Positions 19,713 to 32,279 of a stretch of DNA of 64,000 nt are shown here, one piece after another. Source of the stretch: Panorpa germanica (lineage: Eukaryota; Arthropoda; Insecta; Mecoptera; Panorpidae). Numbering within the stretch: position 1 is the first letter of the stretch; every line of letters starts with the position of its first letter. Location of the stretch: positions 13,578,001 through 13,642,000 of the forward strand of contig OY783221.1 in the NCBI GenBank assembly GCA_963678705.1. The letters run 5' to 3'. Both the position numbers and the translations under genes were made by a program. Under the pieces are notes generated by a model. That model ran no database searches. It saw only the letters and a list, made by a program, of their open reading frames with translations, and was not told the DNA's origin.

Positions 19713-20745
19713 ATACAGTGCAACCTCGATATATCGAATATCAAGGGAAACGAAAAAACTTTGAAATATCGATATTGCTGACTGACTTCGATATGCGTAT
19801 AGAGTTTCACTCTAAAATAATTATACAATTACTGCAATCAGAGAAATTACATTTTATTGAATTACAAAATACTGTTATAAATATAAAATATAAATTTTAT
19901 GTAAATAATTTGTAAAAATAATTCTGAAATTGTAGTTTGTCTACAAATTATCAGTTGCAAGTGTCAGTCTACAAGTGTCAGTTTATCCAATGCATAAATC
20001 CGTAGTATCGAAGTTTGAACAGTCATTCGATATGTAGACGTAAAAATAACATGGAAGAGATAGACACATTCAAAGCGGATGGAATAACTTCGAATGGGCT
20101 TGTGTCCTATGTCTTAATTTCTATAAAAGTGTACTATATATTGATAAAGTGGGTTACTAGAACCTCAAATGTTCATTTATTTTTTAATAACTCCTTATAT
20201 CTTAGGAGATATTAACAATTAAAAAAGTAATTTTGTCTCTTTAATTAATAAAGGGATTCAACGTTGTACAACATTCCAAATGCATGTGACATCACGCACA
20301 TAAAGTTCTGCTATATGTATTTATATATCAAAATATCAAATATTATTTACAGCTATTTCAAGAAACAATCAAATTTCAATATTATGTCTGCCTTAGCAGG
20401 GTTAAATAAAATAAAAACTTATTACTCTTTGATTTGACTTGATTATTCGACTACCAACAGCTACAGAACATTACCACAGTACTGACGTACTCAACAAATA
20501 ACTGACGTTAAAATGCATATCACGTCATACAAATATGGCCGACCATTTCTAGCGCTAAAACTACAATTCAAACTTTTAATTGCCATATCTCCGTGAATAT
20601 TTAGATATTTAATACAATAGACACGCCAATACACATTTATTAACATCAATTTCAATCAAAAATTGAAAAATCGACCACAATCGGACACAAGCCCATTATC
20701 AAGGAATTCGATAATATCGAGATTCGATGTATTGAGGATTCGAAT
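19713..20745. mobile_element. pogo-like MITE with CTCGATATATCGAAT end, split by another MITE
   Basis: Left end ACAGTGCAACCTCGATATAT followed by CGAAT is typical of pogo/Tigger-type Tc1-mariner elements. The right part (20698-20745) has the degenerate mirror ATTCGATGTATTGAGGATTCG. A second copy of the left end is at 45418-45565, and its right part is at about 46900-47035. The interior at 20093-20697 is a separate MITE. Confidence 0.6.
20093..20697 (+). mobile_element. 605-bp MITE with AATGGGCTTGTGTCC ends (copy A)
   Basis: AATGGGCTTGTGTCC at the left and GGACACAAGCCCATT at the right are perfect 15-bp inverted repeats. It matches 23652-24349 (inverted) and 47942-48475 (direct), sharing GGGATTCAACGTTGTACA, CTATATGTATTTATATATCA and TAGCGCTAAAACTACAATTC. 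It is inserted in the pogo-like element; the related sequence near 46995 lacks it. Confidence 0.8.
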
Positions 20746-20749
20746 ACCA

Positions 20750-22199
20750 CCTTATCTAGTGTGCATGGTAATGTCGCGGTCAGCACAGTTAAGCGCCGCG
20801 TTTGTCTAATGGGCTTTGAACTACTTTCTTTGACCGATATTGTCGCGTTCAATTACACGTAATTAAACGTTTTCAAAATAATAATTACATATTTTTTATT
20901 TGCGTACATGTTTTTAGAGATTTATGATTAAAAGAGATATAAAGGGATAAAAGAGAAACGATTAAATCCTTGCATAAAATATTGCCTGCTATAATAACTG
21001 TATGAATTGCGATTTGTAATTTCACTATAACCAAATTTTATCGAAATTACTAATTTTATTCAAGCGATTATTATTTGTACTTTTATCTGTATTTTTACTG
21101 TTTAGTGGATTACTGTTTTTTGCCGGTAGGCATTATATTTGTTTACATAAACTTTACTATATAATGAAAGTAATAAACTCCGTGTTTTTCTTTCTTTTCC
21201 TCCTTCTCTCTCCCTCTTCTCTGTACCTGTGACATCCATCTAGTTCCTTGTCTCTTTTCAGCAGCTCTTTTTACTGACATCCTTAATATCTTCCTTCATT
21301 CTTTCCTGTACTTCTGCCATCCACCTCTTCTCTTTTTTCCATTCTCTCATTACCTGCTCTATCTTCTATTCTCTGTTTATTTTACCTTCGCATGTCTCTT
21401 AATTATGCCTCAACGTTTCTATTTCTTTCTTGCACATTCTTATCACATCCTCTGTACTTTTATCTTAAAAATATAGATTAAAGTAAAAGCTTATGATAAA
21501 GTGTAATAGTACGAAACAATTCAAATAAACCCTGCTGATAATAACGATTCTTAGTCGGCGATCGGACGTAGCGTTTTCCAGTGTGGGAGAAGTCTTAAGC
21601 TAAAATTGTTAGCCCAGTAAACAATTTGGTGAAGTGTCCTATTTAGTTACGTTTCTATCACTATTGTACTTCAATTATAGTTGGCATCAACTTTATCTTC
21701 ATGTGTATTCCGACAGGTGAAGTGGTTTCTCCATTTGTAACCGATAAAATAGACATTTCATATGAACTACTATGAGAAACTCAACTGTAAATGAACTCTT
21801 TCATGACAAAAAAATCATGACGCATCTTCAATATGATGACAAAGTGACTCCAAAATGTTTACTGGGGTGTCTCTAACCACGTGACGGAATTGTGTAAAAT
21901 TGTTAAACATTTCTTTTTACAAATGAAAAATCATCCAAAACTCATTATTTCTTATACTCCATTCCAAATGAAACAAGATACGAGCGCGCTCGTTATTTTC
22001 AAGATGAAGTCTTCAATGTTTTAAACATATTGACATAATCTATCGATATCAATTCCTTTCACGGTAAACATATCCACCCTCTCCTGTGTAGAATATAAAA
22101 GCAGCTTTTCTGCTAAACACGCTTTCGTATATTTAACGATTTTGTGAAACAACAAAATGTAAATGGTATATAAATCTATTTTTCATTTTCTTTTTATTT
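20750..22199. other. AT-rich region without recognised gene
   Basis: A pyrimidine-rich stretch at 21190-21460 resembles those at 11500-11910 and, inverted, 18800-19000. No exon was recognised. Confidence 0.35.
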
Positions 22200-22415
22200 A
22201 ATTTATTTAACGTTGGCCTATTTCCGATGCTAACTCCTATTACCGACGACATCCTACTATATTCGCAGAATTTATGGTGTCGTGGCATCATATAGGTGAA
22301 CTAAGTCGATGCCTAATAAGTTTACGGTAATGTAGGTTCATTAATTTAATAACAACAAAACCCAGAAATTATAACTCTGGTCCAGGAATAGAACCCGGAG
22401 ACACAACTCTTTTAC
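22200..22415 (-). mobile_element. tRNA-derived SINE, 5'-truncated copy
   Basis: On the plus strand it runs TTTAACGTTGGCCTATTTCC to CTGGTCCAGGAATAGAACCC, the 3' part to the B box of the SINE read backwards. The A-box head is missing where the hAT-like element at 22418 begins. Confidence 0.7.
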
Positions 22416-22417
22416 TA

Positions 22418-23107
22418 AGGCTTAAGACGAGATAAGACGAAAGATTAAAAAATCTAGCCTCGTTCTCGTTACTTTAGAAAAAATAGGTATCGTTCTCGTC
22501 TCGTAATCGTTTGTTTCTTCTCGTCTCGTCACATCTCGCTATTATGAGACCTTACTCCTAAACAAAGTAATACATTATATTATTTCTAATTATTTTTTTT
22601 ATTCTAAATTTTAAATCATATCGCTTTTTTCTCACCATTAACTGTATCAAATGTAGAAGAAAATTTAAACTTTGAAGAATTTTTTTTTATACACAGTTGA
22701 TCAACTGGTTCAATTTCACTTAATGCATCATCACTTTCATCTAATCTCGGCCTTTTTGTCAGGTTGACACTACTAACACCTACACTCAACGACTGATGCC
22801 CAAAATGTCTTCAAACAATCGCATTGTAAATAATTTATATTCACATTTATTATCCCTTAAAACATTCGTTTCCGTTCGGCTACAAAATGTTGTAAAAGAC
22901 AAAATTATAAAATAAAATATTTAACGGATGTTTGTTTACCAGATTTTATATTTCGTAAATGTACGACCTAAACTTTTTTGTAATAAAAAAAGGTTGAACG
23001 TTTATACTGCTTGGTAGTTTTTTTCCGCAATTTTTCTCGCAATATTTTTTTAAAATAACGTCAAGGAGACCAGATATGAGACTCTGGGGTTTACGAGACT
23101 TTTGTTT
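22418..23107 (-). mobile_element. hAT-like non-autonomous element (copy B)
   Basis: Reverse-orientation relative of 11932-12695 with the same ATGCATCATCACTTTCATCT, GAACGTTTATA and ACGAGAC-rich ends. The BED-finger remnant region is present but more degraded (AATCATATCGCTTTTTTCTC stretch). Confidence 0.6.
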
Positions 23108-23119
23108 AATATTTGGTCA

Positions 23120-23395
23120 AAGATAGCCGTGTGGTGAAACTAGTTAAGCCAGTTGCCTTGATTAGCCTAACATATTCATTATTTAGTTTTAAATTTTTGT
23201 ATTGTTCTACGTACACATTAATGCATATAGGCATTTACTATGGTTTATATAAGAACTTCAATTATTTTATAGAAGTGTACATAATTGTTTTTAATTAAAA
23301 AATGATAATTAAAAAGCCGTGTCATCGTCGACACATGATGGTAATCCTTGAACCCAGGTTGGCGACTTGGCGTTAGAATGGCGCACTAATCAAAA
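23120..23395. repeat. Possible second tRNA-like SINE family, two inverted pieces
   Basis: The plus strand at 23123 reads AGCCGTGTGGTGAAACTAG then TTAAGCCAGTTGCCTTGATT. The minus strand from about 23395 reads GATTAGTGCGCCATTCTAAC and ends with a B-box-like GGGTTCAAGG. Together they look like the parts of one tRNA-related SINE in head-to-head pieces. No second full copy was found here, so this is tentative. Confidence 0.35.
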
Positions 23396-23651
23396 AACAT
23401 TTTAAACGTCACGACATTGTTAAATTAATAATACAACATTATTTAGCTGTTGTTTAAATGTGAGAGATTGTCCCCTAGTCCCCCAGAGGAAATGCAAAGA
23501 CGCAGTTTGCGTGATAATTTGATTCGACAGGTTATTGGTGGTTAATTGCGTGGGTGTTGATGTTCACTTAACGGTTGTCTGTTGTCTGTACACATCAATG
23601 CACAAATACGCGATTACATGAATAACTTGTTGATGAAGAAGGCCAGAAGGG

Positions 23652-24349
23652 AATGGGGTTGTATACTCATTTCTTAGCGGTCGAATGTTCAATTGTTGAT
23701 TGAAGTTGATGTTAATAAACGTGTATTGGCGTGGTTATTTTATTAAATATCTAAATGTTGACGGATATATAGCCAGTAAAAATTTGAATTGTAGTTTTAG
23801 CGCTAGAGATGGTCGGCCATTTGTATGACGTGTAATGCATTTTATACGTCAGTTATTTGTTGATTAGCTCAGTGCTGTGGGCATGTTTTGTAGCTGTTGG
23901 TAGTCAATATAATCAAGTCAAGTCAAAGAATAATAAGTTTTTATTTTATTTAACCCTGTTACGGCAGACAAAATATTAAAATTTTATTGTTTCTCGAAAT
24001 AGCTGTAAATAATATTTGATATTTTGATATATACATACATATAGCAAGATTTATGAGCTGTAAGGTTGGTAATCTGTAAACTTGTCAGAGTTCTGTCAAG
24101 AATATATCTCTTTTACCCTCTGTTGTATAAAAGATATAGCAACATAGTTGTTGTGAGGTCACATGCCTTTGGAATGTTGTACAACGTTGAATCCCTTTAA
24201 AAATTAAAGAGACAAAATGGCCTTTTTTAATTGTTAATATCTCTTAACATATAAGGAGTTATTGAAAAAATAATTGAACATTTGAGGTTTTAGTAACCCA
24301 CTTTATCAATATATACTACACTTTTATAGACATAGGACACAAGCCCATT
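23652..24349 (-). mobile_element. MITE with AATGGGCTTGTGTCC ends (copy B, inverted)
   Basis: The right edge GGACACAAGCCCATT (24335-24349) is intact; the left edge AATGGGGTTGT is diverged. The interior matches 20093-20697 on the opposite strand and carries a segment found also in 47942-48475 (AACTCTGACAAG / CTTGTCAGAGTT, AAAAGATATA). Confidence 0.7.
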
Positions 24350-27312
24350 CGTGTAAAGCAAATAATTCGTGCAAAAAAAAAATTTGTTCTTCTTTAAAAA
24401 CCATGTTATTTTGATTCCGTGTGTAAAACAAGGGTAAATTACTTGATGATAGGTTGTTTTGATTACATGAATATTTATAAAGGACCATCGTAATTATAGA
24501 AAGGTTATATACTTGAATAATTATAGTAAGAGATTCGACTGTGCAATTACTACTACGTCCATCTGTTTAATGAAGATACAATTTTTATAGATAATTATTA
24601 ATAGAAAATTACGATTCTACCGGCCTGCCTATCAAAATATAGCCGCAAGTATTTTTAATTAAAACTTAATTATTCAATTCTTTTTCAACAAAAGGATTTA
24701 TCCCAAAAATTGTCCATGTTGTATAAGCAGTTCAAAAAAGTTTCTTTTTTATTGAAACGAAGTCTTTTAAAGGAGCCTCCTTGTGAAATTACTGAGACGG
24801 ACATACATATTATAACAATTTAAACTGAAATAAATTAAAACGCTAATTACAATTTTGTAATTACTTAAGGATGACGTGTAACGAAGTGTAATCTCCCCAT
24901 TTCTACTCATCTGCCCCCACCCCATTATGTTTCATGTAAAGAGACTCTGACTACGTATTATATACATTTAAATATTTAAAGAGTAATATCATAATTAAAT
25001 GCGGTGTAGTACACCTATGTATATGTGTATAGCGCATTTTGAAATATCACTGCTTTTTATTATATTTTTAAATATATTTCTACCTTGTTGTTTCTGGTTG
25101 AACAGTAATACAGTGCTGCACAACCATTTTCTTGGTTTTCATTCTCTATAATTACGCGCCTACAGTTTTTGACGTTATGATATATCTGTCATCGAACTGT
25201 GAATTTTGGGTAAGATGCAAATTATTTATATTAACACAGTGTATGCGGGAAACGTACTTGTACGTTTTACGTAGACTGGTAGTAGAGCGCAGGACACGTA
25301 ATAATACGTTTTTAATAAACTAGTGAGAAAATGAGGGTAACACGTTAGCGGTGGCGGACCATCTACATCTACTACAAAAAAAACTTCAGAAAGAGACCCT
25401 ACCACAAGATTATCGATGGATATGCGTTGGACATGTGACTACGTAACATATTATCGTAATTTTAATGAACGTTACCATCATAAATTGAGGTATGCTGATG
25501 ACCAAATGTTTGTAATTTATATCAACGGTAAATAAAAAAAAACTGTATAATTTTTAGAACAGTTCTAAAGCATATTTTAGAACCAGGTATTCAGATCCAG
25601 GTATATTAATTTTCATAACAGTGCATTTTCATAGAATTGTTTAACAAATGAAGACAAAAGATCATCTTAAATAAATTAATAGCCGGTTCTTCATTAGAAT
25701 ACGCATTTGTCTATGAAATTTGTATTAAAATTAAGAACATTTTAGATATAATCTAATTAGACAGATTGCCGAGTAGTTATAAAATGAAAAAAATCATGTA
25801 AAGGATCAAATCTATATTTAAATTTTAATTTGGTCGCCATCTTCAAAATAAGGGTGCAGTCGGTTGTTTTTCTTCATTTTGAAAACTATAACTTACACAA
25901 ACATTTAATAAAGAGCATTTCTTGTACAGCGTAAAAAAAAAATTATCGAAAAAATCATTTAGACGACTTTTTATTATTACAATGCCAAAGAAACTCGCGT
26001 GACCAATTTTTTTTACAGCGGTAGATAATAATATTAAATTAGTAAAATTTTATTAGTAACTTTTTGTTGTAAAATCTATATAAATAAATATTAAATGCTG
26101 TTCGTTGATAAGCGCATAATTTGAGAACGGCTGGACCGTTTTGGCTAATTCTTTTTTAAATGTTCGTCTGAATAAGATTTTTATGGATAGAAAAATTAGA
26201 AAATTCTGGAATAACTGAAATTGATTTTTTCTACAGGGTTTTTGTTACTATGTGCGCAAATGTCGTTTGACACCTGATTGCCAAATTGTGAATCAAGCAA
26301 ATAGTGACGAAATATTGATTCAGTTTTTAATATTCTGTTGAATTGTGAAAACATGTATTGCAATTTGGATTGGACACGGTCTATCGGGTAATAAAAAGGG
26401 TTATAAGTAAAAAAATAACATCATTTCTGGAAAATTTCGTGAAATTTATAGTTCTCAAGATAAACAAAAACAACTGATAACATTTTTATTTTCAAGATGG
26501 CCGAAAATTCTAATTTAAATTCATGTTTGACCATTTTACATGATATGACCACAAAATTGCTGCTTATCCAAAATACTTGGTTGTCCTCTTCTTAACGACG
26601 AATTTCGCTGACTAGTGTATATTTACTCCAAAGTTATGGTTACTTGCGCCCGTGTGTTTTAGGTTTTGCCCACCTGCGCTCATGAGGCGCTTTACACGAT
26701 ATATAGCGTGGTGTATGAGATTGTTTTTTTTGTCTAACTTACTTGATGTTTCAGCCATATTTAATGCATGTTCGCCTGGTTTATTATTTTAGTATTTAAT
26801 TTCTAGTAAATACGTAAAAATATATTTGGTCTAATGCTTGACTTGATTTTATTATTCAGCATTAATATACATCGTTGTTGTCTCAAGCGAAAAACTTCTC
26901 AACCGAAAATCTAACAATGTGTAAATTCGACTCGTATAATTTATATCTCATCGAAGGCAAATCGTTGTAGGACAGACGAGAAAATGAAGGAAGCATTGAA
27001 AATCCCAGTGTGATAAGTAGAACAAGGATATATGTATATGCGTTTGCAAATTATTTGGGAAATGCATATTTTTTACATATTTTTATTCAATATTTCAATT
27101 TGTTTGTTTCACTTTAGGAGCTAAAGAGCTGGTCTCAAAGTTAGAACTGGTTTTGAAGTTATCCATAAATTATGTCACATACATTTCCTGCTCCTCGGAT
27201 CTACCGTGCTTATCACACCTTGTCACATTTTGAGATATCAGAGCTTTCTCAAAATTTCCCGCAATTCTACACTGTACATGTTGAACACCAATATACAAAA
27301 TAAACTAGAGTT
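24350..27312. other. AT-rich, repeat-like region without recognised gene
   Basis: Near 26098-26160 is GTTCGTTGATAAGCGCATAA and GAGAACGGCTGGACCGTTTT, a sequence type widespread in insect repeats. TCTTCAAAATAAGGGTGCAG and TTTTCAAGATGGCCGAAAAT suggest parts of the same or a related repeat. No open, splice-framed exon found. Confidence 0.4.
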
Positions 27313-27940
27313 TACCCCCGTCGACGCAAAGCGACGTCTTTTTAGCGTCTTTTGAATTCAACAAAATAATTCGTAATTTCATTTCAAATTTTAATTCTAT
27401 TTTCAAATTGAAATATTTAACTCGTTCAATAAGTAGTCATGTAAATTAACTAAAAAAATATTATTTTTTCAACAAAATATAAAATATTTATAATTTATTC
27501 GTTATTTGACCAACTTTTTTTCAAAATTTATGATTTTTTTTTTCGATTTATAAATTTGGTACTAGCCCATATATAAAGTTTCATCTTTTTGGCCCAATTT
27601 TTACCCTCGTCAAAAAGCGCCCCCGTGCCCACAAATAAAATTTTTGAATTTTGATTTTTTTTTAATAACATATTAAGTAATCCAAAATTTGAGTTTTCTC
27701 CAAAGTCTCCTACCGGACTCTCTAATTTTCTCAACGCCCTCTTTTCCAATTATTCAATTTCTAATTTTAAAAAAATGTTAGCATTGAATATCGTAATACA
27801 CATGCAAAATTTCGACTTTCTGTCTTTTACGAATTAAAAGTTATATTGCAAAAAATAATTTTTTTTTAGTTTTTCCAAAATTACGAGTTTCCAGGAAATT
27901 CAGAGAAAACCTGACGTTTAGGACAATTTTACGAATACGG
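27313..27940 (-). repeat. Dispersed 0.65-kb repeat, inverted copy of 15528-16185
   Basis: Edges GAGTTTACCCCCGTCGACGC and GACAATTTTACGAATACGG mirror those of 15528-16185. The central CCCCCGTGCCCAC and the TTTCCAGGAAATTC word are conserved. Short antisense open frames here are not coding. Confidence 0.55.
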
Positions 27941-28009
27941 TTCACATATAGTGTGATACACATATATAGTAATACAGAAAACGTATATGTGATATGTTAT
28001 TTTATATAC

Positions 28010-28440
28010 CGCATTGTACGGTAAATTTATCCCCTCTACTAATAAAATACCATAATATTTGATCTGTAAAGAAGAGAAGTAGTAACATATCTCACTCACT
28101 GTGTTTAGAACTTTAACATGTTTCCTTATTTCTTCAGTAACTGTAGTGATTTTCAGATCTCTATGGACATATGTGTCCCGGACGTACCAAGCCGCGTTTA
28201 CTATATTATGTATTACTTTGTTCTGAAAGGTTTGGATCATTTTGATGTTGCTCTCTTTGGTGCAACGCCATAGTTGAATACCATAAGTCCACACTGAGTT
28301 TAGAAATTGCATATACTCGTACATCATTATTTTGTTGCGCATGGATAAAATGCATTGCCGTCCTATTAGCCAATACATTTCTCTGTACCTAATTCCTAGT
28401 TCCTCTTTTTCTTTTAAACGTGTACGTAATGTCATTCCTA
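28010..28440 (-). pseudogene. 5'-truncated Jockey-like LINE: end of reverse transcriptase ORF and 3' UTR
   Basis: The minus strand from about 28435 reads LGIRYREMYWLIGRQ, LNSVWTYGIQLWRCTKESNI, FQNKVIHNIVNAAWYVRD and VTEEIRKHVKVLN. This is the thumb/C-terminal region of Jockey-type non-LTR reverse transcriptases (patterns Y-W-L-x-G-R, W-T-Y-G-I-Q-L-W-G and N-A-P-W-Y). Upstream the match stops at about 28440, so the copy is 5'-truncated; the open frame runs on into non-conserved 3' UTR. The same 3' UTR (TCCCCTCTRCTAATAAA, CCATAATATTTGATCT) is found at 34635-34770. Confidence 0.75.
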
Positions 28441-28689
28441 GATAGACCTATCCTGATCCTAAAATGGATCTTTGCCCTCTTTTCGTCCTGAAAACTGTAA
28501 AGTGAACCTCGTCTCATACTAAACATTATTATATAACCCTCGCTTGATCCTAAATGAAATCATGATTCTCGTCTTATTTTAAGTCTGAGCTATTTTATTA
28601 CTGCGTGAACCTCATTTAAATCTGAGATGGACAAAAAGAATGTTAAGTATTTATATCTGTACGACCTGGATTTTTTTGTTAAAGGATGT

Positions 28690-28760
28690 ATATGAAATAA
28701 TGAGTTAGAGAGAGAGAGAGGTAGATAGATGCAATAATGAGTTAGATAGAGAGAGATAGT
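28690..28760. repeat. Imperfect GA/GATA microsatellite
   Basis: Two GAGTTAGAGAGAGAGA-type tracts with TAGATAGAT words, about 40 bp apart. Confidence 0.6.
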
Positions 28761-28764
28761 GTTA

Positions 28765-29769
28765 TATTTGTAGTTTATAATATTTCATTTCACTTGGTGC
28801 TAATTAATAAATAAAAGACATGTTTTACTTTACCTAACTTAACTAATATTTGTAATAGCAAAATTTCAAGTTCAAGTTCAAATTTGAAGAACACATAATA
28901 AAATATTTGTATTTTTTATTTATGAACAGCCATTAAAAACCGCTGAACTAACCTCCTCCTCACAATATGTCAATATATCAGTTTGAATTTCAATATAAAG
29001 GTAGTATTTCAATACAAGGGAAGGATATTCTGAGGTCGACATGTATTTCATGTAGAATTTAAAATTAGCAATAACTTCGCAATATCGATGGCAATTACGT
29101 CATTCAAGTTGGTCTGGGTTGAAGGTGAGAGAGGGGGTTGGTTACTCGTAGGTGGTATTCATATATGTAGACATAAAAGAGACCACCCCTTCCACTCTTC
29201 GCCCGTGCACCCACTGTGAACAGTTGTAACATGCAATAAGTCGAGGAAGCCATTGCCTGGCATTGTACGTGAACACGGTCAGGAAGGTCTGAGGCTGGGT
29301 GTAGGTGCAACCATGGTAATGCTCCAGACGTACAATGGTAACGGGACGTACAGAACTACAGAGGGGTAGATGATGCGGGTTGGGGTGGAGAAATTGTTCA
29401 TAAACCACGATGCTATTAAATTATCTCCACTGGATTTCTCTTCTGGTGTTGTCTGTTAGTGATAGCCGAGGTGCAAAGATAGATACACCCGTGTAATGAC
29501 CCTCCCCTGCCTCCCCTGCTCATCTTTGCTATATGTAAGAAATTCTAGTGTAACGCTGATCAGTGGGTCGTGAATTAAGGCTTATGCCGCACAACGAAAA
29601 AATTCCGGTTTTGTTAGTTTATATGCTAAAATGATATATACAATAGTAAATATAATTAAATAAATATTATCTTCTTCTGATCCAACTAATGAACAAGATG
29701 ACGACGTTGGAGATGGAGTACAATACATGCTTACTCTAATATACATATAAGACAATATCTCCAATTCTA
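28765..29769. other. Region without recognised gene; less AT-rich patch at 29100-29560
   Basis: The patch stays open on the minus strand for 88 codons but shows no signal peptide, domain pattern or splice framing. I do not call it a gene. Confidence 0.35.
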
Positions 29770-30125
29770 CTAGGAATTATAACTTTTTAATCAAACTTAT
29801 GTGTCGCTCAGAAATCAAAGACTTTTATTTTCGTAATTTACATACACATTATAATAATTAAACTGTTTAACTTAAATCATACTATCTTACCTGATATCAA
29901 AGAAACGACATTTAAAGTTTATTATTTAAATTGTCAATTCCTTTTTATCCAGTTTTATAATAACTTAACAATATGCACAATAAGTTCTGTCAACTCCGAA
30001 TATCAACCGTGTTGGCCGTTATTCTTCACACTGTTATCTATCGAGTCCATGAGTGAATGATCATTGTTTTACCGATAGACGAGCTTTGTACGAACTAAAG
30101 AAGTATAATTTCTTTACATATGTAT
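29770..30125 (-). repeat. Dispersed repeat, inverted copy of 54525-54905
   Basis: Shared words in opposite orientation: CGACATTTAAAGTTTATTAT, TACACATTATAATAATTA, CTTAAATCATACTATCTTAC and GAAATCAAAGA. The partner lies directly beside GGAACACCCTGTATATG, a typical DNA-transposon terminus. Confidence 0.55.
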
Positions 30126-30419
30126 ACGGCTGACTGGAGAAAGCGATTCGCCGAGATACTGTAATTTAATCGTGTTCCACAAACATTGATACTGCAAAAA
30201 ACCTCACCACGCAGCGTTTTATTTTTCAGCAATTTAGAGGTAATTCTTTCGCGTGGAACTAAAATCGCAAGTGCGTTTATGTGCATATGATTTCATGTGC
30301 GGCCTCCTTCGCGGCCTAGACCTAAGTACAAGCAGTGTCTATTAATTAATAATTTACTAATTATATGACGAACGAAAAATGAAACGTTTGAACACAAAGT
30401 TCAATCGGGCTTAGTATTT

Positions 30420-30705
30420 TTATTTCGTGTTCTGTAGTGTAGTGAACTCCAATATGCACAACATCACTTGACGATATAGTAGAGTATTTTTCTACCTTCA
30501 CCGCATGCACTGCTGCACGAATCGTCCAACAAAGGTTTTAAACTTGAAAGTTTCTTCATTTACTTGAAAGTTTTTGTTAAACAGTGTCAGTGTCAATAAT
30601 ATCAACAAATCAAACATTCAAACATTCGTTGCGCCGTGTGGTAGGAAACTTGCCATGTTAATCCTCCAATATTTTACTCACACGTTCACCGCATCGTCTG
30701 GAGCC
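30420..30705 (+). repeat. Dispersed repeat, inverted copy of 43676-43910
   Basis: Shared in opposite orientation: TGCTGCACGAATCGTCCAAC, CTTGAAAGTTTCTTCATTTA, AGTGTCAGTGTCAATAATAT and AGGAAACTTGCCATGT. No product recognised. Confidence 0.55.
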
Positions 30706-31240
30706 GACTTTTCTTTATCCGTTTATTATTAATAAGATAATGTAAATTTGAATATCTTGCTAACATATGTACGTATTTTCATATAAGTACATACGGTTCT
30801 GTATATTCGAGTATAACAAATTTGCTTGTACAGATGTCTACAAACGTCTTTCCTTATTTAGATGTTGAATATTGAATCGTATTGTATATTAATAATAAAT
30901 AGCCCTTCATTCTGATCAGCACTGCTTTAAAGCAAGATATTAATGTGTTTTTCATACAAATAAATTCACAGTTGAAGACGCAGAAATTCGTAATTATTTA
31001 CGTATAATGATAAATGTGTTTTGCAGAGCGTAAATCTGAGAGCTCCGTCTAAGCATGCAACCACCTCCTTCTGCGGAATGTGTTCTACTAGGGTTTACCT
31101 GTAGTTATCTGGTCTGAGAATGAGCAGCAGAGAAATCATAAAGCATAAACCTAATTACCTATAATCAGAGTCGGGTTTATATGGTATATAGGTCGAAGAT
31201 GGATAAACGGAGATGCCGAGGCATATTAACACCTTAAGTA
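30706..31240. other. AT-rich spacer without recognised gene
   Basis: Nothing recognisable on either strand. Confidence 0.3.
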
Positions 31241-31742
31241 TCATTCCCACTCACTGCTTTATTTTAATTTTGTATTTAATTTAAATTGTTTAGCATATGG
31301 CAATACGGTAGTCATTCACAGTATCATTTTTAATTTAATTTATTTTTTAAGTTTTCTTAGTTTTTCTAGATCCTTACAAGGTCCAATGTTTTAAATTAAA
31401 AATATTAAATTAAGAAAAACTATATTATATTATAACTTCCAAAATGTGACAATCGGTCAAAATGCAGTAGGATTTACTTCTAAAAGAAGTTTATTGTCAG
31501 TTTTTGAAAAATACAGAAGTGAAAATAATTTCTATTACTAATTGTTATTAAAAATAGCAATTTTAATTATTTCACATGCAATTTTGTCCAACTATCAAAA
31601 TTTATATTACTAACGATGCATACGCACCAACTAAATTAACTAAACTTAAATTAAAAGACAAGGAAAAGAAACGAAACCTGAAATCTAGATTAAAATATTA
31701 AATAAAAACAATAAATTAAATGTCAAAAGACTGAGTGGGAAT
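31241..31742. mobile_element. 502-bp MITE with TCATTCCCACTCA ends
   Basis: Left end TCATTCCCACTCA and right end TGAGTGGGAAT are inverted repeats with TA-type flanks. A partial left copy is at 6512-6650. No coding content. Confidence 0.65.
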
Positions 31743-31834
31743 AAGGCTTTAGGCTCCCTGAGTCCGGACTCACTTGTAAAAAGCTAGGAAATGATATGAT
31801 TTTCTATAATTTGTGTTATAATATTTTTTTGGAA

Positions 31835-32278
31835 GGCACAGTGGGGCAGAGCGTTTATGCTTGACGCTGACTGCTGGTTCAATTCCCGGACCACAATTAT
31901 ATTTTCTGGGTTTGAATGTTATTAAGTTAGACTGATTATGTACATACGTAATTTTCTACTATCACCGATGGCGGCTCCGGGCAGTCTTAAGATCAGAGCG
32001 TTCTGCGCACACCATGGAGATCCTACTACTCATTGAGGCTTTATAATAATTATAACGCAAGTTATAAATACTTCATTTGCCCCAAAGACTAAGTATAGGC
32101 ATAACACTTCAGCGCCATTACATTACATTCATTCTCCATCCATTTTCAGGGCTAGTTGTCCTGCCTAATGGTGTAGCCAACGTATATGAGGCCATAATAC
32201 CACAAAAACTGTGAACATAGTAGGAGGTGGTCGGTGATAGGACTCAGCATCGAAAAATTAAAAATATAGAGAATAAAT
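31835..32278 (+). mobile_element. tRNA-derived SINE carrying an internal insertion of about 200 bp
   Basis: Head CACAGTGGGGCAGAGCGTTT, B box GGTTCAATTCCCGG and core ATTTTCTGGGTTTG are followed at about 31960 by about 200 bp foreign to the family, then the SINE resumes at CTGCCTAATGGTGTAGCC (32161) and ends GGTCGGTGATAGGACTCAGC. The insert is not recognised. Confidence 0.7.
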
Positions 32279-32279
32279 T

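Noticed and set aside
29104-29408. Open frames of 68-88 codons on the minus strand in a less AT-rich patch
   Set aside because: No domain, signal peptide or splice framing; composition looks random.
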